The notes under the pieces were generated by a model that made no database searches, was not told the origin of the DNA, and saw nothing but the letters and a program-made list of their open reading frames with translations. This document shows, in pieces, positions 1-5,317 of a stretch of 5,317 bases of DNA. Each line of letters opens with the position of its first letter. The stretch's first letter is position 1. The DNA comes from Oscillospiraceae bacterium (GTDB lineage: Bacteria > Bacillota > Clostridia > Oscillospirales > Ruminococcaceae): NCBI GenBank assembly GCA_022792755.1, contig JAAWBP010000009.1:1-5317 (forward strand), read 5' to 3'. Both the position numbers and the translations under genes were made by a program.

Positions 1-291
1 AGCCATCTGGGTGATTTTATCCAGGATGACGAAGCCCCTGCCCCGGCTGAGGTCGCGTCCCACACCCTGCTGAGAGAACAGCTTGGAGACGTCCTTTCCA
101 CCTTGACTGAGCGGGAGGAAAAGGTGCTCCGCCTCCGCTTTGGGCTGGAGGACGGGCGTTCCCGCACGCTGGAGGAGGTTGGGAAGGAATTCAACGTCAC
201 CCGGGAACGGATCCGCCAGATCGAGGCGAAAGCCCTGCGGAAACTCCGCCACCCCAGCCGCAGCAAACGTCTGAAAGATTTTCTGGACTGA
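1..291 (+). CDS. rpoD: RNA polymerase housekeeping sigma factor (sigma-70/sigma-A), C-terminal part
   Basis: This is the last 96 codons of a group 1 sigma factor; the 5' part lies outside the window, and the frame is open from base 1 to the TGA at 289-291. Sigma-A directs core RNA polymerase to -10/-35 promoters. Visible residues 2-7 (HLGDFI) match the end of region 3.2, the sigma finger. Residues about 23-50 form region 4.1 (LTEREEKVLRLRFGLEDG). Residues about 56-82 form the region 4.2 helix-turn-helix (TLEEVGKEF, then TRERIRQIEAKALRKL), whose second helix reads the -35 element. The ending HPSRSKRLKDFL is typical of primary sigma factors, which favours rpoD over an alternative sigma. No terminator is seen after the stop, and the next promoter begins eight bases later, so rpoD transcripts may continue into the following regulator gene. 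Family assignment is very secure; the missing N-terminus cannot be judged. Confidence 0.97.
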   Translation, partial: SHLGDFIQDDEAPAPAEVASHTLLREQLGDVLSTLTEREEKVLRLRFGLEDGRSRTLEEVGKEFNVTRERIRQIEAKALRKLRHPSRSKRLKDFLD

Positions 292-299
292 TTTTGCCG

Positions 300-329
300 T
301 TGACAGATAATCCACTAAAATGGTATAAT
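300..329 (+). promoter_or_regulatory. Sigma-A promoter of the Rrf2-type regulator, extended -10
   Basis: The -35 TTGACA lies at 300-305 and the -10 TATAAT at 324-329, both perfect matches, with an 18-bp spacer. A TG at 321-322 gives an extended -10 (TGGTATAAT). The predicted transcription start is near 336, giving a leader of about 130 nt before the ATG at 468. Such a strong promoter is expected to need repression, and palindromic sequence overlaps both the spacer and the -10. The -35 begins eight bases after the rpoD stop codon. Confidence 0.88.
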
Positions 330-331
330 AA
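307..331 (+). promoter_or_regulatory. Candidate IscR/Rrf2-type operator in the promoter spacer
   Basis: The stretch ATAATCCACTAAAATGGTAT (307-326) resembles the type 1 IscR site, a 25-bp palindrome with an ACT-(A/T-rich)-AGT core. By my hand alignment to the degenerate consensus as I remember it, 18 of 25 positions agree, including ACT, the A-rich centre and GT. The site fills the -35/-10 spacer and overlaps the -10, where a bound repressor would block polymerase. Negative autoregulation by the downstream Rrf2 protein is inferred from position and family habit. The two half-sites are not perfectly symmetrical. Confidence 0.35.
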
Positions 332-351
332 ACGCAGATCGGCTATTATAC
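323..351 (+). repeat. Perfect 8-bp inverted repeat overlapping the -10 and start site
   Basis: GTATAATA (323-330) and TATTATAC (344-351) are exact reverse complements separated by 13 bp, with the centre at 337, about +1 of the predicted transcript. The left arm contains the -10 element. The arm spacing places the half-sites about two helical turns apart, suitable for a dimeric regulator. It could be a second or the true operator for the Rrf2 protein, or a chance result of a duplicated TATAAT-like string. No bound factor can be named. Confidence 0.4.
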
Positions 352-448
352 TTGATTTTATGGCCGGGACGATCCGCTCATATCGCACGTTCCCGTCCTG
401 ATGGCTGGTGACACCATTCTGGCTTTGTCTTGATGGGATAAGAAGCCG

Positions 449-463
449 AGAAGGTTGGGTGAT
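449..463 (+). promoter_or_regulatory. Ribosome binding region of the Rrf2-type gene
   Basis: AGAAGG (449-454) and GGGTGAT (457-463) both match parts of the extended anti-Shine-Dalgarno complement AAGGAGGTGAT. Their distances to the ATG at 468 are 13 and 4 nt, so neither is ideal alone. Together they support the ATG at 468 rather than the in-frame GTG at 408, which has no comparable site upstream. Confidence 0.55.
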
Positions 464-467
464 TGGT

Positions 468-875
468 ATGCATATTACGTTGGAAGCGGATTATGGAATC
501 CGGATGATGGTCTATATGGCACAGGCTGGGAAACGGGTTGACGCCAAAACGATTTCGGAGAACGCGGAGGTGACGCTCCGGTTCGCTTTAAAAATCCTGC
601 GGAAGTTTGCTGCGAGCGGGATCGTCAAGTCCTTTAAAGGGATCCAGGGCGGCTATGAGTTTGCAAAACCCGTGGAGGAAATCACTTTGCGAGACATTGT
701 GGAGACGGTGGAAGGTACATACTACTTCAGCCGTTGTCTCAAACCGGAGAGCGGCTGTAGCCGCACCGGATCCGGCATATGCTGCGGGCCTTGTAAGGCG
801 CAGGCGGTTTTTGATGCCATTTCCGGGCTTGTCCGGGAACAGCTGGAACAGGTCACACTGGCCCAGTTGATTTAA
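468..875 (+). CDS. Rrf2-family transcriptional regulator with probable Fe-S cysteines
   Basis: This encodes a 135-residue DNA-binding protein of the Rrf2 family (relatives: IscR, NsrR, CymR), which act as dimers and often sense Fe-S status, nitric oxide, redox state or cysteine. The N-terminus MHITLEADYGIRMM is the usual family start. A winged helix-turn-helix spans about residues 2-68: recognition region TISENAEVTLRFALKILRKF (28-47), then the wing KGIQGGYEFAKP (57-68), matching the family RGxxGGYxLA pattern. A dimerisation helix follows (72-83). Cysteines lie at 90, 97, 105, 106 and 109; the first three resemble the three cluster ligands of IscR (C92, C98, C104), while CCGPC is an additional feature. 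The protein is shorter than E. coli IscR (162) but normal for the family. The start at 468 was chosen by family alignment; GTG 408 would add 20 atypical residues. It has its own promoter and terminator. No isc or suf genes are adjacent, so its regulon is unknown. Autorepression is likely but inferred. Confidence 0.9.
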   Translation: MHITLEADYGIRMMVYMAQAGKRVDAKTISENAEVTLRFALKILRKFAASGIVKSFKGIQGGYEFAKPVEEITLRDIVETVEGTYYFSRCLKPESGCSRTGSGICCGPCKAQAVFDAISGLVREQLEQVTLAQLI

Positions 876-899
876 AGCGGCTATGCAGAATAAAACGAG

Positions 900-941
900 A
901 AACAGTTCAGGCAGTCGAGACCGGCTGCCTGAACTGTTTTT
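900..941 (+). terminator. Strong intrinsic terminator after the Rrf2-type gene
   Basis: A perfect 15-bp stem, AAACAGTTCAGGCAG (900-914) with CTGCCTGAACTGTTT (925-939), can extend inward through a T-G wobble and two C-G pairs to a four-base loop (918-921). The right arm runs into TTTTT (937-941). It begins 25 nt after the Rrf2 stop and probably ends both the Rrf2 transcript and any rpoD read-through. Short outer arms TATGCA (882-887) and TGCATA (941-946) are also complementary. On the opposite strand the T tract is poor, so bidirectional action is uncertain. Confidence 0.92.
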
Positions 942-1223
942 GCATAACTTTTTGAAGAACCGTTCACAATCCTATCGGGAGAGCTCTGGGAAAATTTCCC
1001 TTCCGGCGTTTTGATACCGCCGCGGTTGGAACCGACTTGAAAAAACTCATCATGCTGGCGGGCTTGGTTTCCCCGCGCTGCATGCAGTTTTCGGCAAAAA
1101 CCGTCATCCGCGGGGAGGGTGAATTTTCCGCTTCCTTGCGATCGCTGCTCGATCTCTTCGGCGGCAAAGACGACCGGATTTTTGCCCTTTTGTGCAGGTG
1201 GTACGGCTTTACCGATCTTTTGC
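942..1223. other. 282-bp intergenic segment with no recognised gene, palindrome-rich
   Basis: I find no supported gene here. Frames are open on both strands, but none gives a recognisable protein, a good ribosome binding site or a start close to one. Directly visible structure includes AGAGCTCT (980-987), GGGAAAATTTCCC (988-1000), CGGT-N4-ACCG (1023-1034), CTGCATGCAG (1078-1087), GCGATCGC (1138-1145) and GATCG-N5-CGATC (1140-1154). A larger helix pairs CCCCGCG (1071-1077) with CGCGGGG (1109-1115). GGCAAAAA (1093-1100) is complementary to TTTTTGCC (1179-1186), which also competes with GGCAAA (1163-1168). It could be a decayed gene, a structured RNA or an interspersed repeat; none of these can be decided from one copy. 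Confidence 0.5.
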
Positions 1224-1252
1224 TTGACAAATATTTGAGGTTGTATTATAAT
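1224..1252 (+). promoter_or_regulatory. Consensus sigma-A promoter of rpoBC
   Basis: The -35 TTGACA lies at 1224-1229 and the -10 TATAAT at 1247-1252, both perfect, with the optimal 17-bp spacer (1230-1246). The expected start is near 1259, leaving a leader of about 165 nt before the rpoB ATG at 1424. It follows the terminator at 900-941 and is the only strong + strand promoter between it and rpoB, so rpoB and rpoC probably depend on it. A small inverted repeat, TGATA-N5-TATCA (1252-1266), is centred on the predicted start and might be an operator, but it is short. Confidence 0.9.
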
Positions 1253-1258
1253 GATAAA

Positions 1259-1423
1259 CTGTATCAAAATGGGATTTTGTGCCTATAAAACCTGATTTGC
1301 CGGGATTCAAGGGACAAAAAGAATGGTTGAAACAGAGAAATAGGGTGTTGTTTCGACGGGCGTTTTGGTTGTTTTAACAAGCGGGTTGTTAGAGTGAATC
1401 GGAAGAATGGAGTGGTTGAATCA
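1259..1423 (+). promoter_or_regulatory. Structured 5' leader of rpoBC mRNA
   Basis: This is the predicted untranslated leader, about 165 nt. Three hairpins can be drawn. First, CAAAAT-GGG-ATTTTG (1265-1279) is a perfect 6-bp stem close to the 5' end. Second, GTTGAAACA (1326-1334) pairs with TGTTTCGAC (1349-1357), nine pairs including one G-U. Third, TAACAA-GCGGG-TTGTTA (1375-1391) is a perfect 6-bp stem. The motif TTGTT occurs three times (1348, 1369, 1386), so the AACAA at 1376-1380 has alternative partners. The second stem is followed by broken T runs (1362-1365, 1372-1375), weaker than a standard terminator. Control of rpoBC by attenuation or autogenous binding is possible but inferred; no known riboswitch is recognised. 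Confidence 0.45.
1409..1412 (+). promoter_or_regulatory. Ribosome binding site of rpoB
   Basis: GGAG at 1409-1412 within TGGAGTGG lies 11 nt before the ATG at 1424. It selects this ATG over the in-frame GTG at 1394, which has only a weak purine run before it and would add ten residues not expected in the family. Confidence 0.65.
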
Positions 1424-4400
1424 ATGGTAAATGTCAAGCCGGTGAAACTCGGAAAGAATGTCCGTATGAGTTTTTCGCGGATCAACGAGGTTTTGGAGAT
1501 GCCAAACCTCATTGAAATCCAGAAGAATTCGTATCGGTGGTTTCTGGAAAAAGGTTTGAAAGAAGTTTTTGAAGATATGTCCGCCATTACCGATTACACC
1601 GGTAATCTTGTGCTGGATTTTGTCGACTATCATCTGGACGATCAGCCGAAATACAGCGTCGAGGAGTGCAAGGAGCGGGATGTCACCTACGCCGCCCCTC
1701 TCCGCGTCAAAGCCCGCCTTTTCAATAAAGAGACCGGGGAAGTTAAAGAGCAGGAGATTTTCCTGGGGGATTTCCCTCTCATGACCGAAAGCGGCACCTT
1801 TGTCATCAACGGCGCGGAGCGTGTAATTGTCTCGCAGCTCGTCCGTTCCCCCGGCGTCTATTACAGCGAGTCGTTCGACAAAACCGGCAAGCCTTTGTAT
1901 GCGACGACGGTCATCCCGAACCGCGGCGCGTGGCTCGAGTACGAGACCGATTCGAACGACATCTTCTATGTCCGGATCGATAAAAACCGCAAAATCCCGA
2001 TCACCGTTTTCCTGCGGGCGCTTTTGCGGATCAAAGACAATACGGAAGGCGATTTCTCCGAGAGCTTTACCGAATTCGTCGGCTCCGACAGCGAGCTCTA
2101 CGACCTTTTCGGCGAGGATGAGCGCCTGCTCACCACCATCCAGAACAAGGATTCCACCAAAAACGGGGAAGAGGCGCTGCTGGAGGTTTACCGCAAGCTG
2201 CGTCCGGGCGAACCCCCGACGGTTGAGAGCGCAGTCACCCATCTGCGCAACCTCTTTTTCGATGAGCGGCGGTACGACCTTTCGAGGGTGGGGCGCTATA
2301 AGTACAATAAGAAGCTCGCCATCGGGAGCCGGCTGATCGGACAGGTTCTCGCGCAGCCGGTCGTCAACGAAATGACAGGGGAGCTTTTGGCCGATGCGGG
2401 CCAGAAGGTCAGCCGGGAGCTGGCTGAGGCGATTGAAAAGGCCGGGGTGGACATGGCTTTCGTCACCCTGGAGGACGGCAGGACGGTTAAGATCCTTTCC
2501 AATGGCATGGTTGACCTCTGCGACTATCTCCCCGGCGTCGACGCCGAAGCCCTCGGCATCAATGAAAAAGTCCGTTTCAAGGTTCTGAAAAAGATCCTCG
2601 AAACCACAGAGGGGGAAGAGGCTCTGAAGGAGGCGGTTTCCGCCCACGCGGATGAGCTCGTCCCGAAGCATATCATCAAAGACGATATCTTTGCGACCGT
2701 CAACTATTTAAATAACCTCGTTTACGGCATCGGCTCGGTGGACGACATCGACCACCTTGGAAACCGCCGGATCCGTTCGGTCGGCGAGCTGCTCCAGAAC
2801 CAGTTCCGGATCGGCTTCTCCCGGATGGAGCGGGTTGTCCGCGAGCGGATGACCCTCCAGGCGCAGGACATGGACGTCGTCACCCCGCAGGCGCTGATCA
2901 ACATCCGCCCGATCGTCGCGGCGATCAAAGAGTTTTTCGGCTCTTCGCCGCTGTCCCAGTTCATGGATCAGAATAACCCTTTGGCGGAGCTGACCCACAA
3001 GCGCCGTCTCTCGGCCCTTGGTCCCGGCGGTCTGTCCCGTGACCGCGCTTCGTTCGAAGTGCGTGACGTCCACTACAGCCATTATGGGCGGATGTGCCCG
3101 ATTGAGACGCCGGAAGGCCCGAATATCGGTTTGATCTCTTATCTCGCGACCTTTGCGCGGATCAATGAATACGGCTTTATCGAGGCGCCTTACCGCAAGG
3201 TGGATAAAGAAACCGGTGTCGTCACCGACGAAGTGGTCTATATGACCGCCGACGTGGAGGACGCTTATGTCGTCGCGCAGGCGAACGAGCCGCTGGATGA
3301 GCAGGGCCGTTTTGCCCGCTCCCGCGTCAACGCCCGCCATCTGGATGAAATCCTTGAAATCGAGCGGGAACGGGTGGACTTTATGGACGTCTCCCCGAAG
3401 ATGGTGGTCTCGGTTGCGACCGCGATGATCCCCTTCCTTGAAAACGACGACGCCAACCGCGCGCTGATGGGTTCCAACATGCAGCGGCAGGCCGTTCCGC
3501 TCCTCAGAACCGAGTCGCCGATCGTCGGCACCGGGATGGAGTACAAGGCGGCGGTCGATTCCGGCGTTGCGGTGATTTCGAAGCACGACGGGGTGATCGA
3601 GCGCGTCTGCGCGGACGAGATCGTCCTAAAAGAGGACGGCGGCGCCAGCCAGACCTATAAGCTGATTAAATTCAAACGCTCCAACCAGGGCACCTGTGTC
3701 AACCAGCGCCCAATCGTCGTAAAGGGCGAGCGGGTCAAAAAGGGCCAGGTCCTGGCGGACGGCCCTGCGACCAGCAATGGGGAGATCAGCCTCGGCAAAA
3801 ACGTCCTGATCGGCTTCATGACCTGGGAAGGCTATAACTATGAAGACGCGGTTCTGATCAATGAGAAGATCGTCCGCGACGACGTATTCACCTCGATCCA
3901 CATCGAGGAATATGAAATCGAGGCGCGGGACACCAAGCTCGGGCCGGAGGAGATCACCCGCGATATCCCGAACGTCGGCGAGGACGCCCTCAAAGACCTC
4001 GACGAGCGGGGCATCATCCGGATCGGCGCGGAGGTTCACGCCGGCGATATCCTGGTCGGCAAAGTCACCCCGAAGGGGGAGACTGAGCTGACGGCGGAGG
4101 AGCGCCTGCTCCGCGCGATCTTCGGCGAGAAGGCCCGCGAAGTCCGCGACACTTCTTTGAAGGTTCCGCACGGGGAATCCGGCACCATTGTCGACGTCAA
4201 GGTGTTCACCCGCCAGAACTGCGACGAGCTCTCCCCCGGCGTCAACATGGTCGTCCGCTGCTATATTGCACAGAAGAGGAAGATCAGCGTCGGCGACAAG
4301 ATGGCGGGCCGCCATGGAAACAAGGGCGTCGTCTCCCGCATCCTGCCGCAGGAGGATATGCCCTTCCTGCCGGACGGCACCCCGCTCGACATCGTCCTCA

Positions 4401-5197
4401 ACCCGCTGGGCGTTCCGTCCCGTATGAACATCGGGCAGGTGCTGGAGGTTCATCTGGGTTATGCGGCCAAGGCGCTCGGCTGGAAGATTATGACCCCTGT
4501 TTTTGACGGCGCGCAAGAGGAAGATATCCGTGAATGCCTGAAAGAAGCCGGTTATAATGAAGACGGAAAAACGCAGCTTTACGACGGGCGCACCGGCGAG
4601 CCGTTCGACAACCGCGTCACCGTCGGGTATATGTACTTCTTGAAGCTCCACCACTTGGTCGACGATAAGATCCACGCCCGTTCCACAGGGCCGTACTCCC
4701 TCGTCACCCAGCAGCCTTTGGGCGGCAAGGCCCAGTTTGGCGGCCAGCGCTTCGGCGAGATGGAGGTCTGGGCGCTCGAGGCTTATGGTGCCGCTTACAC
4801 CCTTCAGGAGATCCTGACCGTCAAGTCGGACGACGTTGTCGGCCGTGTCAAGACCTATGAGGCGATCGTCAAGGGCCAGAATGTCCCGACTCCGGGGATT
4901 CCGGAATCCTTTAAGGTTCTGGTTAAGGAGCTCCAATCCCTCGGGCTGGACGTCAAGGTTTTGGATAAAAACGATGAGGAAATCGACCTCAAGCAGTCCT
5001 TTGACGATGATGACGACATCGGATTGCAGCATATGGACGACGAAGTCCTCAACAACCTCGTGGAAGTGGAAGGCGACCTGGAAGGCTACGGCGTAGAGGA
5101 TGCCGAGCTGGAGGAAGAGCCTGACGACGAGGTGCAGGAAGAGTACGATGAAGAGCTGGATTACGATTTGGATGCCGGCGACGATTTGGAGATATAG
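1424..5197 (+). CDS. rpoB: DNA-directed RNA polymerase subunit beta
   Basis: This is a complete 1257-residue beta subunit, one half of the catalytic cleft of core RNA polymerase. The start gives exactly the same spacing to the SFSRINEVLEMPNLIEIQ motif (from residue 16) as I recall for B. subtilis RpoB. In order: N-terminal protrusion (about 15-135) with VINGAERVIVSQLVRSPGVY (127-146); lobe (about 140-340); fork and rifampicin region (506-536, LSQFMDQNNPL and THKRRLSALGPGG); ETPEGPNIGLI (561-571); GYNYEDA with acidic E807/D808; flap (about 826-886); catalytic-region lysines K959 and K967 in VGDKMAGRHGNKG; C-terminal clamp contact (about 1099-1177, GGKAQFGGQRFGEMEVWALEAYGA). The insertion found in gammaproteobacteria just before the K959 motif is absent. 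Rifampicin-contact residues equivalent to E. coli Q513, D516, H526, S531 and L533 are wild type, but the Q510 position is proline (P509). A 17-residue lobe insertion (about 201-217) and a 77-residue acidic tail are notable. It is followed closely by rpoC in one operon. Confidence 0.99.
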   Translation: MVNVKPVKLGKNVRMSFSRINEVLEMPNLIEIQKNSYRWFLEKGLKEVFEDMSAITDYTGNLVLDFVDYHLDDQPKYSVEECKERDVTYAAPLRVKARLFNKETGEVKEQEIFLGDFPLMTESGTFVINGAERVIVSQLVRSPGVYYSESFDKTGKPLYATTVIPNRGAWLEYETDSNDIFYVRIDKNRKIPITVFLRALLRIKDNTEGDFSESFTEFVGSDSELYDLFGEDERLLTTIQNKDSTKNGEEALLEVYRKLRPGEPPTVESAVTHLRNLFFDERRYDLSRVGRYKYNKKLAIGSRLIGQVLAQPVVNEMTGELLADAGQKVSRELAEAIEKAGVDMAFVTLEDGRTVKILSNGMVDLCDYLPGVDAEALGINEKVRFKVLKKILETTEGEEALKEAVSAHADELVPKHIIKDDIFATVNYLNNLVYGIGSVDDIDHLGNRRIRSVGELLQNQFRIGFSRMERVVRERMTLQAQDMDVVTPQALINIRPIVAAIKEFFGSSPLSQFMDQNNPLAELTHKRRLSALGPGGLSRDRASFEVRDVHYSHYGRMCPIETPEGPNIGLISYLATFARINEYGFIEAPYRKVDKETGVVTDEVVYMTADVEDAYVVAQANEPLDEQGRFARSRVNARHLDEILEIERERVDFMDVSPKMVVSVATAMIPFLENDDANRALMGSNMQRQAVPLLRTESPIVGTGMEYKAAVDSGVAVISKHDGVIERVCADEIVLKEDGGASQTYKLIKFKRSNQGTCVNQRPIVVKGERVKKGQVLADGPATSNGEISLGKNVLIGFMTWEGYNYEDAVLINEKIVRDDVFTSIHIEEYEIEARDTKLGPEEITRDIPNVGEDALKDLDERGIIRIGAEVHAGDILVGKVTPKGETELTAEERLLRAIFGEKAREVRDTSLKVPHGESGTIVDVKVFTRQNCDELSPGVNMVVRCYIAQKRKISVGDKMAGRHGNKGVVSRILPQEDMPFLPDGTPLDIVLNPLGVPSRMNIGQVLEVHLGYAAKALGWKIMTPVFDGAQEEDIRECLKEAGYNEDGKTQLYDGRTGEPFDNRVTVGYMYFLKLHHLVDDKIHARSTGPYSLVTQQPLGGKAQFGGQRFGEMEVWALEAYGAAYTLQEILTVKSDDVVGRVKTYEAIVKGQNVPTPGIPESFKVLVKELQSLGLDVKVLDKNDEEIDLKQSFDDDDDIGLQHMDDEVLNNLVEVEGDLEGYGVEDAELEEEPDDEVQEEYDEELDYDLDAGDDLEI

Positions 5198-5202
5198 GGA
5201 GG
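5198..5202 (+). promoter_or_regulatory. Ribosome binding site of rpoC
   Basis: GGAGG at 5198-5202, directly after the rpoB stop, lies 10 nt before the rpoC ATG. It is a strong site, and the 15-nt gap between the genes leaves no room for a promoter or terminator, so rpoB and rpoC are translated from one transcript. Confidence 0.85.
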
Positions 5203-5212
5203 AGACGTCTGA

Positions 5213-5317
5213 ATGGAATTTAACGTATTTGAGTCGATTAAAATAGGCCTGGCGTCACCCGAACAGATTATGGAATGGTCTTACGGCGAGGTCAAAAAGC
5301 CGGAGACCATCAACTAC
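5213..5317 (+). CDS. rpoC: DNA-directed RNA polymerase subunit beta', N-terminal fragment
   Basis: The first 35 codons of the beta' subunit are present, and the frame continues past the window edge. The start MEFNVFESIKIGLASPEQI, followed by WSYGEVKKPETINY, is the conserved beta' N-terminus, which contributes to the clamp next to the zinc-binding domain. The zinc cysteines and the catalytic NADFDGD motif lie beyond the window. It starts 15 nt after rpoB behind a strong ribosome binding site, the normal rpoBC arrangement. Identity is secure; integrity of the remainder cannot be assessed. Confidence 0.97.
   Translation, partial: MEFNVFESIKIGLASPEQIMEWSYGEVKKPETINY

Noticed and set aside
365..395. 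CGGGA...TCCCG hairpin in the Rrf2 leader as a terminator
   Set aside because: The stem is short with a long loop and no T tract follows.
401..433. Ten-codon leader peptide MAGDTILALS before the Rrf2-type gene
   Set aside because: There is no ribosome binding site before the ATG and no run of regulatory codons.
1023..1034. TGGAACC inside CGGTTGGAACCG, resembling a T-box core
   Set aside because: The core has an extra T relative to the usual GGTGGNACC, no terminator/antiterminator pair follows, and the downstream gene is not an aminoacyl-tRNA synthetase or amino acid gene.
1138..1145. GCGATCGC, the cyanobacterial HIP1 octamer
   Set aside because: A single copy in a non-cyanobacterial context is most simply chance in GC-rich DNA.
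881..1267. 128-residue open frame on the - strand (and an 88-residue one within it)
   Set aside because: It overlaps the Rrf2 terminator and the rpoBC promoter, resembles no family I know, has an odd composition and no convincing ribosome binding site.
1037..1288. 83-residue open frame on the + strand starting at a TTG
   Set aside because: It runs straight through the consensus rpoBC promoter and into the leader, lacks a good ribosome binding site and has no recognisable motif.
1407..1430. Seven-codon open frame (MEWLNQW) overlapping the rpoB start
   Set aside because: The nearest purine-rich site is only one base from its ATG, and it is too short to separate from chance.
1421..5032. Long open frames on the - strand under rpoB (416, 292 and 468 residues)
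   Set aside because: They are antisense shadows produced by the strong C/G-ending codon use of rpoB and match no protein family.

Overview
The window most likely comes from a GC-rich member of the Clostridia, with the Oscillospirales (Ruminococcaceae-like) as best guess. The evidence is a Firmicutes-type RNA polymerase beta subunit with no gammaproteobacterial insertion before its catalytic motif, an acidic beta C-terminus, strong Shine-Dalgarno sites, near-consensus sigma-A promoters and mostly C/G-ending codons. The lineage below class level is inference from sequence style.

Layout, all genes on the + strand: (1) positions 1-291 are the 3' end of rpoD, the housekeeping sigma factor, covering the end of region 3.2 and all of region 4. 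(2) A consensus extended -10 promoter begins eight bases after the rpoD stop and drives a small cysteine-rich Rrf2-family regulator (468-875). Palindromic, IscR-like sequence overlaps that promoter. (3) A strong intrinsic terminator (900-941) closes this unit. (4) Positions 942-1223 hold no gene that I recognise, but contain several short palindromes and competing inverted repeats. (5) A textbook promoter (1224-1252, perfect -35 and -10, 17-bp spacer) starts a leader of about 165 nt with three small hairpins. (6) rpoB (1424-5197) is complete and encodes a 1257-residue beta subunit. (7) rpoC starts 15 nt later, at 5213, and runs off the window after 35 codons.

The genes centre on transcription: sigma, beta and beta' lie close together with a probable Fe-S or redox-responsive repressor between them. 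The usual bacterial neighbours of rpoBC, rplJ and rplL, are not immediately upstream, so rpoBC has its own promoter and leader here. I see no phage, transposon, CRISPR or defence genes and no clearly new multi-gene system. The points worth following up are the gene order with a private rpoBC leader, the Rrf2 cysteine arrangement and its operator, the unexplained 942-1223 segment, and three beta-subunit peculiarities: a proline in the rifampicin region, a lobe insertion and an acidic tail.
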